Source: CAZIOQ01 sp964540975
GTDB taxonomy: Bacteria > Patescibacteriota > Microgenomatia > UBA12405 > UBA6130
Assembly (NCBI GenBank): GCA_964540975.1
Contig: CAZIOQ010000007.1
Location: 1 to 12,152 of the forward strand
DNA length: 12,152 nt
Reading direction: 5' to 3'
Below the pieces are notes generated by a model. The model searched no databases. It worked only from the letters and a program-made list of their open reading frames with translations, and was not told the DNA's origin. Positions 1-5,511 of this stretch are shown one piece after another. Numbering within the stretch: position 1 is the stretch's first letter; every line of letters begins with the position of its first letter. A program made the translations under genes and the position numbers.

Positions 1-64
1 TCCTTGTGGTTTAAAGCTTTCTTTAATATACTATGACTTAAATAATTCCTCTTTAACTATAACT

Positions 65-154
65 ATGGCAAAACAAGCGAAATTTTTTTATCTTAAGACT
101 TTTGGTTGCCAAGCGAATGTGGCTGATTCGCCACAACTGAAAAGGCCTCATTGA
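65..154 (+). pseudogene. 5' relic of miaB (29 codons)
   Basis: An ATG-initiated stretch of 29 codons starts at 65 and stops at a TGA ending at 154. Positions 85-129 are identical over 45 bp to 4158-4202 inside the intact miaB, encoding the YLKTFGCQANVADS segment that carries the first auxiliary-cluster cysteine. The start codons of both copies sit eight codons before the shared Tyr codon, although the intervening bases differ (MAKQAKFF against MVRKKKTF). After the shared block the reading frame runs into unrelated sequence and stops. None of the radical SAM domain is present, so this cannot be a working enzyme. It is either a scar of duplication or recombination, or an assembly join. Confidence 0.75.
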
Positions 155-233
155 TCTTAAATCTTGGTTTGTAGAAAAACTGGAATAGTGCATATTTTGA
201 AGTTCAATGTCTATTTTAATTTTCCCTTATATT

Positions 234-262
234 TTGACAAATAATCTATTTTGTGCTTTAAT
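234..262 (+). promoter_or_regulatory. Sigma70-type promoter of the radical SAM gene
   Basis: A perfect -35 box TTGACA (234-239) is followed after 17 bp by the extended -10 element TGC-TTTAAT (TG at 254-255, hexamer 257-262). Transcription would start near 269, giving a leader of about 25 nt before the ATG at 295. This is the closest match to consensus of any promoter in the window. Confidence 0.7.
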
Positions 263-277
263 TCTAATTAAATTAGA
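263..277. promoter_or_regulatory. 15-bp palindrome at the predicted start site (operator candidate)
   Basis: TCTAATT and AATTAGA form a perfect inverted repeat with 7-bp arms around one central base. It lies directly after the -10 box and covers the predicted transcription start, where a bound repressor would block initiation. Further ATTAGA-like half sites follow at about 281-286. The base composition is very AT-rich, so chance palindromes are not negligible. The binding protein is unknown. Confidence 0.4.
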
Positions 278-294
278 CTATTAGAATAATTAAC

Positions 295-1194
295 ATGAGT
301 GATTTACGTTTTATCGTAACCCAGCAATGCAATTTTAATTGCTTCTTTTGCCATAGAGAAGGCGTAAAAATCTATGAAAAAGAAAAATTATCTGCTGAAG
401 ATTATGTTTTTATTTTTGAGACAGCAAGAATTTTGTTTGGCTATAAAGGAGTAACAATTACCGGTGGCGAACCACTCTTACGATCAGATATAGAAGAAAT
501 CATAAAAGATTTAAGATCAAGAAGGGCAAAGATCACCTTAGTTACTAATGGCAGTTTACTTTATCAATATATCTCGTTAGGAAACTTTCTAGCAAAAATT
601 CATATCTCATTATTTAGTCTGGAAACAAAGATATGGCAAGAAGCTACAAAAAGTGTTTTATATATGCAAGTAATAAAAGGGGTAAAGCTCTTTAGAAAAA
701 ATTATCCTAAAAAAATTATAAAACTGAATATTGTTTCGGTCCCAAATAAAAATATAAACGAACAAAATATCTTGAAATTTCTTAAGTTTGCCCAAGAATT
801 CGGTGTTTTCCTTAAATTCATCCCGCCGGTTTTAGATTGCAATTTACCACCAAATTATATAACCAATAAAATTAATAGTATGTTGATAGGAGTTGGAGCA
901 TCCTTAATCAAAGAAAGTAATAGAAAAAGATTCTATTCTTTAAAGAATATAAAAATAGAAATTGATAGTTGTATTTGTGACAAGGTTAGAACTACGCCTG
1001 ATCCAAAAAAATTTTGCCAGAAACATAGTGATATTTTTATTACCCCAGGAGGAAAATTAAAACCCTGTATGTTTGATGCATCCACCATTTCTATATTAGA
1101 AGAGGTTAAAAACAGGAAGGATGTTTCGTTAGGAAAAAAATTATGGCAAGCACAACAACTCCTTGGTGATAACTGTCCCCTTATTTACAGATAA
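295..1194 (+). CDS. MoaA-like radical SAM enzyme of unknown substrate
   Basis: A 299-residue radical SAM protein. The SAM-binding [4Fe-4S] motif CxxxCxxC is at Cys12, Cys16 and Cys19, and the SAM-contacting TGGEPLL motif is near residues 56-62. The C-terminal part resembles the auxiliary-cluster region of MoaA (GTP 3',8-cyclase): FCQKH at 240-244, then an ITPGGKLKPCMF stretch ending with Cys258. In MoaA the first motif is FCxxC, so here the second cysteine is His244, while extra cysteines occur at 226 and 228. The protein is a little shorter than typical MoaA (about 330 residues) and lacks its Gly-Gly tail. No molybdopterin genes lie nearby, so true MoaA activity is doubtful. It could act on a peptide or small metabolite. 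It has its own strong promoter and meets greA tail to tail with a 5-bp gap. Confidence 0.8.
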   Translation: MSDLRFIVTQQCNFNCFFCHREGVKIYEKEKLSAEDYVFIFETARILFGYKGVTITGGEPLLRSDIEEIIKDLRSRRAKITLVTNGSLLYQYISLGNFLAKIHISLFSLETKIWQEATKSVLYMQVIKGVKLFRKNYPKKIIKLNIVSVPNKNINEQNILKFLKFAQEFGVFLKFIPPVLDCNLPPNYITNKINSMLIGVGASLIKESNRKRFYSLKNIKIEIDSCICDKVRTTPDPKKFCQKHSDIFITPGGKLKPCMFDASTISILEEVKNRKDVSLGKKLWQAQQLLGDNCPLIYR

Positions 1195-1199
1195 AACTA

Positions 1200-1694
1200 C
1201 TAGATTACAGATAGAATTTCGATCTCTGCCTCTCCCCCTGGTGTCTGGATAACAACTCTTTCTCCAGTTTTTTTCCCGATAGTCGCTTTTCCTACCGGAG
1301 TTTTGGTTGATAGTAGAGTAAATTCTCCCACTTTTCCTCCCGGACCATTTATCAAGATAAAATCTTGAGTTGATTGATCGGTGAGGAACTTTAATTTAAC
1401 CATTGCTCCTTCTTCGGCAGTCTCTCCCCCAGATCTTTCTTTAATTGCCTCAATACTTTGGAGCTTTTCTTGATAATCTTTAAGTAAAAGTTGTTTGATA
1501 TAGACTTCCTCTTCGTTATCTTGAAGATCATGGGAAGATTTAGAAACCTTGGGACCTTCTAGCTCCGCTCTTTTTTTAACCAACTCCTTAATTTCATACT
1601 CTGTCCGGCTAATTTCTTGTTCAAGTAGGGTCTTTAGTTTCGTATAAAGATCTTCAGGCATCATTCTTTCTTTCGAATGACTAAATCCGTTCAT
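1200..1694 (-). CDS. greA: Transcription elongation factor GreA
   Basis: GreA enters the secondary channel of backtracked RNA polymerase and stimulates cleavage of the transcript 3' end. The 164-residue protein has the expected two parts. An N-terminal antiparallel coiled coil spans about residues 14-88, with the tip motif DLQDN at 56-60 matching the acidic DLKEN tip of E. coli GreA (second acidic residue Asp instead of Glu). A C-terminal FKBP-like domain includes TPVGKATIGKKTGERV and TPGGEAEIEIL. The annotated start lies 14 nt inside the upstream pfkB-type gene. Internal ATGs at codons 11 and 12 (starts at 1664 and 1661) would remove the overlap and give a length closer to the usual 158. The gene follows the kinase on the same strand, so they probably form one operon. 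Confidence 0.88.
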   Translation of the reverse strand: MNGFSHSKERMMPEDLYTKLKTLLEQEISRTEYEIKELVKKRAELEGPKVSKSSHDLQDNEEEVYIKQLLLKDYQEKLQSIEAIKERSGGETAEEGAMVKLKFLTDQSTQDFILINGPGGKVGEFTLLSTKTPVGKATIGKKTGERVVIQTPGGEAEIEILSVI

Positions 1695-2523
1695 TAGTAT
1701 ATTCTAACAGATGTCTAACTCCGAAATTTGTAATTGAAATAGAGGCTATCTTTACTGCGTTAGAAAGAGCATATGCTCTAGATTTTCCTTTGGCAATAAG
1801 AGTCAAAAACACACCGGCTAATACATCACCTGCCCCTGTTTTATCAATTACTTTTGCAACTATTGGAGCATCGGCATGAATCACCCTCTTTTTATAATTT
1901 TTATAATAAATATCGTCAGCACCATCCTTCCCCTTCTTAATAACTATTTCCACCTTCTTTAATTTGATAGTTTCAAGTAATTCATGTTCTCTTTTGTCCA
2001 CAAAAGCAATATCCACCTTTTTAAAATTATCAAAAACAATATCTCTCCATTCAAGGATATAGTCTTCAAGGGTATCAATACTTATATTAGCTTTAGAGTG
2101 TTTGCGAAGAAAATCGACAAAGATCTTTTGTTGTATAGGAGGCATAGTGGCAACATGGATATACTTCGCACTAAGAAAATGCTTTGGGATGTCATTAGGA
2201 GACAAGGTCTTCCCGATAGTTAATTCTCCTTTAAAAATTCTTTGTGATTGGTCGTTATTCTTATAGGTATGATAAAACCTTGAAGTTTTGGCGTTTTTAA
2301 TTAGTTGGACACCACTTAGATCAATTTGGAGTTCTTGGAGATATTTTAAATTAAAATCACTACCTAGTTTTGTCACAATGCCAATATTCTTAGAAAAAAG
2401 AGAAGCCGCGAGAGCTACTATATAAGCAGCGCCACTGACAATCCTTCTTTTTTCTCCAGAAGGATAAATATTACTATCATAAGAAACGTTCCCAATAATT
2501 ACTAATAATTTCTGTTTATCCAT
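1681..2523 (-). CDS. PfkB/ribokinase-family carbohydrate kinase
   Basis: PfkB-family kinases phosphorylate sugars, nucleosides or related alcohols with ATP. The 280-residue protein shows the C-terminal signature DKTGAGDVLAGVF at about 227-239, with the catalytic base at Asp233 and the GAGD anion hole, preceded by the VIKKGKDG strand-loop at 194-201. The N-terminal substrate motif is atypical: the usual GGxxxN region reads SGAAYIVA at 30-37, lacking the second Gly and the Asn that commonly contact the sugar. The substrate therefore cannot be named. The start at 2523 follows a minus-strand TAAAAT box by 8 nt. The gene is divergent from the XRE regulator and overlaps greA downstream. Confidence 0.85.
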   Translation of the reverse strand: MDKQKLLVIIGNVSYDSNIYPSGEKRRIVSGAAYIVALAASLFSKNIGIVTKLGSDFNLKYLQELQIDLSGVQLIKNAKTSRFYHTYKNNDQSQRIFKGELTIGKTLSPNDIPKHFLSAKYIHVATMPPIQQKIFVDFLRKHSKANISIDTLEDYILEWRDIVFDNFKKVDIAFVDKREHELLETIKLKKVEIVIKKGKDGADDIYYKNYKKRVIHADAPIVAKVIDKTGAGDVLAGVFLTLIAKGKSRAYALSNAVKIASISITNFGVRHLLEYTNERI

Positions 2524-2628
2524 ACGATTCTATTTTATCATGGGTCTAATTTTATTAGAAAAAGGAATGCTAAGTTATGATAACTAATATATTAAAAACT
2601 CATAAAGTAAAAATGTTAAAATAGAATT
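2524..2628. promoter_or_regulatory. Divergent promoter region of kinase and XRE regulator
   Basis: Both genes have a TAAAAT box followed by AGAAT. On the plus strand it is TGT-TAAAAT at 2617-2622, 6 nt before the ATG at 2629. On the minus strand it is TAAAAT at 2532-2537, 8 nt before the ATG at 2523. Convincing -35 boxes are not visible. The short distances imply leaderless or nearly leaderless transcripts in both directions. Confidence 0.5.
2573..2585. promoter_or_regulatory. Palindrome between the divergent promoters
   Basis: AGTTAT-G-ATAACT is a perfect inverted repeat with 6-bp arms. It sits about 45-60 bp from both predicted start sites, a position where one regulator could control both directions. 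The adjacent XRE protein is the obvious candidate ligand, but that is inference from proximity only. Confidence 0.4.
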
Positions 2629-2955
2629 ATGACAAAAAACCTAAAACTAGATCCCTATATCTTATTTCAAAATATTAAAAAAGCCAGAATTTTAGCCAAA
2701 CTTACACAGAAACAATTAGCAGAAAAAATAGGTGTTTCGGTAAAAACCATTTCTGCCTACGAAACTGGTCGAGCTATTCCTCCTTTACCTACTCTGCTTC
2801 AAATAGCTGAAACCACTGACACTCGCTTGGAACATTTGATAGGTAAAAAGCAAAAGACGATTTTGGCAACCGTTGAAAGAGTTAAAAAACTTGAAGAAAG
2901 AGTTGCTAATTTAGAACAATTAATAGTTAAAATTTTAAAGAAAAATACAATATAA
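2629..2955 (+). CDS. XRE-family helix-turn-helix transcriptional regulator
   Basis: A 108-residue DNA-binding protein. Residues 13-72 form a Cro/C1-type helix-turn-helix: LTQKQLAEKIGVSVKTISAYETG is the typical core, with the recognition helix at about 37-46, and PPLPTLLQIAETTDTRLEHLIG is the closing helices. Residues 80-104 are heptad-like (VERVKKLEERVANLEQLI), predicting a short coiled coil for dimerisation. There is no sensor domain. The gene is followed after 11 nt by qng1 on the same strand, so the two are probably co-transcribed. An XRE protein in front of a queuine-salvage gene suggests local control. A TGT-TAAAAT box 6 nt before the ATG supports this start and a leaderless mRNA. Confidence 0.88.
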   Translation: MTKNLKLDPYILFQNIKKARILAKLTQKQLAEKIGVSVKTISAYETGRAIPPLPTLLQIAETTDTRLEHLIGKKQKTILATVERVKKLEERVANLEQLIVKILKKNTI

Positions 2956-2956
2956 T
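2951..2956 (+). promoter_or_regulatory. TATAAT -10 box before qng1
   Basis: A perfect TATAAT overlaps the end of the XRE gene and ends 10 nt before the qng1 ATG. No good -35 box is seen 16-18 bp upstream. In such AT-rich DNA the match may be coincidental, but it would allow qng1 to be transcribed separately with a leader of only a few nucleotides. Confidence 0.35.
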
Positions 2957-2966
2957 ATTCTAGAAG

Positions 2967-3944
2967 ATGAAACTTATTGACAAAATTCTTAAAAATTCTC
3001 CTGATCCATTGGCAGTCAGGAAAACGACAGCCGAGGTATTAAAAAGAGCCTCTTTTGTTTGTCTTGATTTAGAAAAAATCAAACAAACTGCTAGTTTAAT
3101 AAAAAAGAAGGTTGAAGCAAAGGAGGTACTTACTGCCGAACAATTCGGTGCCAATAATCCTACCCCCCAGTTAATTTTTATTCTTGATGCCATTAATTTT
3201 TGCTTTTGGGCGGGAAAAAATAAAGAAAAGTGGACAGTAGAATATCCTAATGGAAATTTTATTTCCAATGGTTGGTTCGCCTTGGTAGCTTGTGTGCAGC
3301 GAGCAATAAAGAAAAGGGTTCCAATTTTAAATGCTAGCTATCTTAAAAATTTAAAAATTTCGGAAGCAGAATATATTTTCCATAGTACTAATAACCAACC
3401 TATTCCTCTCCTGAAAAAAAGAGTAGAAATTTTAAATGAAATTGGCGCAATTTTGCTTAAGAAATATAAAGGTAATATCTATAATTTCTTGCTCCAAACT
3501 CACCTTGATGCTGATAAAATTACTTCCTCGTTGATAAAAGAATTCCCTTCCTTTGAGGATTATGCGATTTTGGCTGGTAAACGAATCAACTTCTATAAGC
3601 GGGCTCAAATTTTTGCCTATGATTTAAGTCTCTTGCCAGGGTTAAAAATTACTAACCTCAAAACCTTAACCTGCTTTTCCGACTATAAACTTCCTCAAAT
3701 TCTCCGCGCCTTTAAAGTCTTAGAATACTCTCCATCGCTCGCAGAAAGAATTGACAATTATCAAATCCTCAAAGCGGGTAGTCGAGAAGAAATAGAAATC
3801 CGCTCGGCCACAATTTGGGCAGGAGAATTAATCACTCATTTCGCTAAATTAATTCCTGCGAAAGTTGATAATGCCTTATGGAAAGCATCTCAAACATTAA
3901 GAGATGTTGCTCCATACCATCGGGTTTTGACTACTGCCTATTAA
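2967..3944 (+). CDS. qng1: Queuosine 5'-phosphate N-glycosylase/hydrolase (queuine salvage, DUF2419)
   Basis: Qng1 cleaves queuosine 5'-monophosphate to release queuine, the base that tRNA-guanine transglycosylase can insert at wobble position 34. The 325-residue protein is full length and carries the family motifs in order: FILDAINFCFW (71-81), the GWFALVACVQRA region (102-113), NFYKRAQIFAYDL (208-220), LTCFSDYKLPQ (234-244, matching the family FADYRxPQ with Asp239), REEIEIRSATIWAGEL (273-288), and a C-terminal YHRVLTTAY matching the family HxRTRxIYY end. The match to human QNG1 is evident along the whole length. It lies just downstream of an XRE regulator and upstream of miaB, another gene for anticodon-loop modification. 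The start is supported by position and a weak AGAAG. Whether this organism has a transglycosylase cannot be seen here. Confidence 0.93.
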   Translation: MKLIDKILKNSPDPLAVRKTTAEVLKRASFVCLDLEKIKQTASLIKKKVEAKEVLTAEQFGANNPTPQLIFILDAINFCFWAGKNKEKWTVEYPNGNFISNGWFALVACVQRAIKKRVPILNASYLKNLKISEAEYIFHSTNNQPIPLLKKRVEILNEIGAILLKKYKGNIYNFLLQTHLDADKITSSLIKEFPSFEDYAILAGKRINFYKRAQIFAYDLSLLPGLKITNLKTLTCFSDYKLPQILRAFKVLEYSPSLAERIDNYQILKAGSREEIEIRSATIWAGELITHFAKLIPAKVDNALWKASQTLRDVAPYHRVLTTAY

Positions 3945-3999
3945 AACCTTATAGATATTAATTATAATTATCTTGTTAGTTGTTAGATCCTGATATAAA

Positions 4000-4018
4000 T
4001 TATCATCAAAGTTGATAA
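4000..4018. repeat. Imperfect inverted repeat in the qng1-miaB gap
   Basis: TTATCA and TGATAA arms (6 bp) flank a 7-nt centre in the 193-bp space between qng1 and miaB. There is no T-run, so it is not a clear terminator. It could be an operator. Otherwise this gap holds only the miaB -10 box and no recognisable gene. Confidence 0.3.
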
Positions 4019-4126
4019 GTGAAACTAAGTATGCATTCAGAAGGCGGTCAGAGAAGTTAGGAATTTTCTTTTCCATCCTCCAGGGCCACAGTTTGGGATT
4101 TTTTCTCAACTCTAACTCTAAAATGT

Positions 4127-4132
4127 TATACT
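4127..4132 (+). promoter_or_regulatory. TATACT -10 box of miaB
   Basis: TATACT, preceded by GT, ends 5 nt before the ATG at 4138, so transcription would begin at or next to the start codon. The same GTTATACT string stands 6 nt before the proposed mtaB start. No convincing -35 box was found. Confidence 0.45.
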
Positions 4133-4137
4133 TTGAT

Positions 4138-5238
4138 ATGGTTAGAAAGAAAAAAACTTTTTATCTTAAGACTTTTGGTTGCCAAGCGAATGTGGCTGAT
4201 TCTCAAAGAATTGCTCAAGCTTTTGTTAATAATGGCTATCAACCAACCAAAGATGTCCAGTCGGCAACAGTAGTAATTATCAACAGCTGTTTAGTCAGGC
4301 AATCAGCGGAAAATCGCATCTGGGGCTTGATTAATAATTTAAAAAAATTAAAACCAAACCGAAAAATAATTCTCACTGGCTGCCTGGCTGGTTGTATTGG
4401 CCAAAAACGACTCTCTCAACAAGCCAAAAATCTTTTCCAAAAAAGAGTAGGAAAAGGTGTGGAAATAATTCCCACCAAAGAATTAGCCAGTTTCGCCATC
4501 CCTCCTTTAAGGACAAAAAATGATTTTGCTCTAATTCCTATTTCTCAAGGTTGTAACCACTTTTGTAGTTATTGCATTGTCCCTTATGCCCGCGGTTTAG
4601 AAAAAAGCCGGCCATTTGAAGAAATCATCAAAGAAGCTCAAGAAGCAGTCAACCAAGGATTTAAAAAAATTCTTTTAATTGGCCAAAATGTTAATTCATA
4701 CGGAAAAGATCTCAAAACATCAAACATCAAACATCAAACAGCAAACATCCATACCCCTTTTGCTCTGCTTTTGGCGATTTTGCATAAAATTCCCGACATT
4801 GAAAAAATTTCTTTTCTTACTTCCAACCCCTGGGATTTAACTGACGATATTGTGGAAGCAATGAGTTTGCCGAAAATTGACCGTTATTTGCATTTGCCAG
4901 TTCAATCAGGAGACGATGGAATTTTGCGAAAAATGAACCGGCCTTATACTGCTAAACAATATTTGAATTTAGTAAAGAAAATTCGCCAACGCATTCCCGA
5001 GATTAAAATTGGCACTGATATTATTGTTGGCTTTCCCGGCGAGAGCAAAAGAGCTTTTGAAAACACGGTCAAACTTTGCCGCCAAGTTGGTTTTGAGAAA
5101 GCCTATATTGCTAAATATTCTCCTCGGCCCGGCACCGCTGCCTTTCGTTTAAAAGACGACATTTCACCTGAAGAGAAAAAACGAAGATGGAAGATTTTAG
5201 AAGAATTGATTAATAAGAAGAATGGAGCCTATACTTGA
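4138..5238 (+). CDS. miaB: tRNA-2-methylthio-N6-dimethylallyladenosine synthase MiaB, lacking TRAM
   Basis: MiaB methylthiolates i6A37 in tRNAs reading UNN codons. From the ATG at 4138 the protein has 366 residues. The N-terminal methylthiotransferase domain shows auxiliary-cluster cysteines Cys15 (KTFGCQAN), Cys51 (INSCLVR) and Cys82 (TGCLAGC). The radical SAM motif QGCNHFCSYCIVPYARG has Cys139, Cys143 and Cys146, and IGQNVNSYG (181-189) is a MiaB hallmark that separates it from MtaB. The protein ends right after the radical SAM domain, about 70 residues short of usual. The C-terminal RNA-binding TRAM domain is absent, and no TRAM-like sequence was found past the stop. Residues 192-204 are an insertion encoded by a heptanucleotide repeat. 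The reading frame is open back to a TTG at 4012, but the miaB relic at 65 has its ATG at the same place, supporting 4138. Confidence 0.9.
   Translation: MVRKKKTFYLKTFGCQANVADSQRIAQAFVNNGYQPTKDVQSATVVIINSCLVRQSAENRIWGLINNLKKLKPNRKIILTGCLAGCIGQKRLSQQAKNLFQKRVGKGVEIIPTKELASFAIPPLRTKNDFALIPISQGCNHFCSYCIVPYARGLEKSRPFEEIIKEAQEAVNQGFKKILLIGQNVNSYGKDLKTSNIKHQTANIHTPFALLLAILHKIPDIEKISFLTSNPWDLTDDIVEAMSLPKIDRYLHLPVQSGDDGILRKMNRPYTAKQYLNLVKKIRQRIPEIKIGTDIIVGFPGESKRAFENTVKLCRQVGFEKAYIAKYSPRPGTAAFRLKDDISPEEKKRRWKILEELINKKNGAYT
4715..4749 (+). repeat. Heptanucleotide tandem repeat inside miaB
   Basis: Five consecutive 7-nt units of AAACATC; the fourth unit reads AAACAGC and the others are perfect. They encode most of the KTSNIKHQTANIH insertion after the NVNSYG motif. 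The unit length is not a multiple of three, so gain or loss of one or two units would shift the miaB frame. Confidence 0.9.
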
Positions 5239-5374
5239 AACGAAAACTAAAAATCTGAGAAGAAATTTTTTATCTCCCACTATTTTAACGTCAGGGATAT
5301 ACAAACTTTTTTACGGTCCAGGATCGTCTTAGCTTTACAAACTGGTAATCAGCCTTTTTGCCTGCTTCATCTTT

Positions 5375-5454
5375 GCCCGGAGAAGGGCGAAAGTTCTTGG
5401 CTGGTGTGGCTTCTCAGGATCGGCAGGGTTATTTTAAGGTGCGAAATTAAAAAT
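5375..5454 (+). repeat. Diverged copy of the rplJ leader element
   Basis: Positions 5417-5454 match 7771-7808 at 35 of 38 bases, and 5375-5414 match 7705-7744 at about 26 of 40. The rplJ copy has 24 extra bases between the two blocks. In the rplJ copy the element ends in the start codon; here that ATG is ATC, and the frame stops after a few codons. A hairpin with stems CTTT/AAAG and GCCC/GGGC (5371-5393) lies at its left edge. The 273-bp gap between miaB and the surface-protein gene otherwise shows only a promoter. Function unknown. Confidence 0.75.
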
Positions 5455-5461
5455 CTGGCCG

Positions 5462-5491
5462 TTGACTTTGAATAATTATTTGTGATATAAA
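5462..5491 (+). promoter_or_regulatory. Promoter of the CARDB surface-protein gene
   Basis: A -35 box TTGACT (5462-5467) is followed after 18 bp by the extended -10 TGA-TATAAA (hexamer 5486-5491). Transcription would start near 5498, leaving a leader of roughly 14 nt with no clear Shine-Dalgarno before the ATG at 5512. Confidence 0.6.
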
Positions 5492-5511
5492 CAAATTAAT
5501 TAAGCGTTAAA

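Noticed and set aside
1..35. Promoter TTGTGG-17-TATACT at the left edge
   Set aside because: The -35 match is poor, and the only downstream frames are a two-codon ATG and the miaB relic. It may be a remnant promoter but cannot be supported.
4012..4137. N-terminal extension of miaB from a TTG at 4012
   Set aside because: The extra 42 residues do not resemble MiaB, a -10 box lies at 4127-4132, and the relic at 65 has its ATG aligned with 4138.
5239..5340. Missing TRAM domain of MiaB in another frame after the stop
   Set aside because: The frame that stays open (through ETKTKNLRRNFLSP) has no TRAM features, and the others stop quickly.
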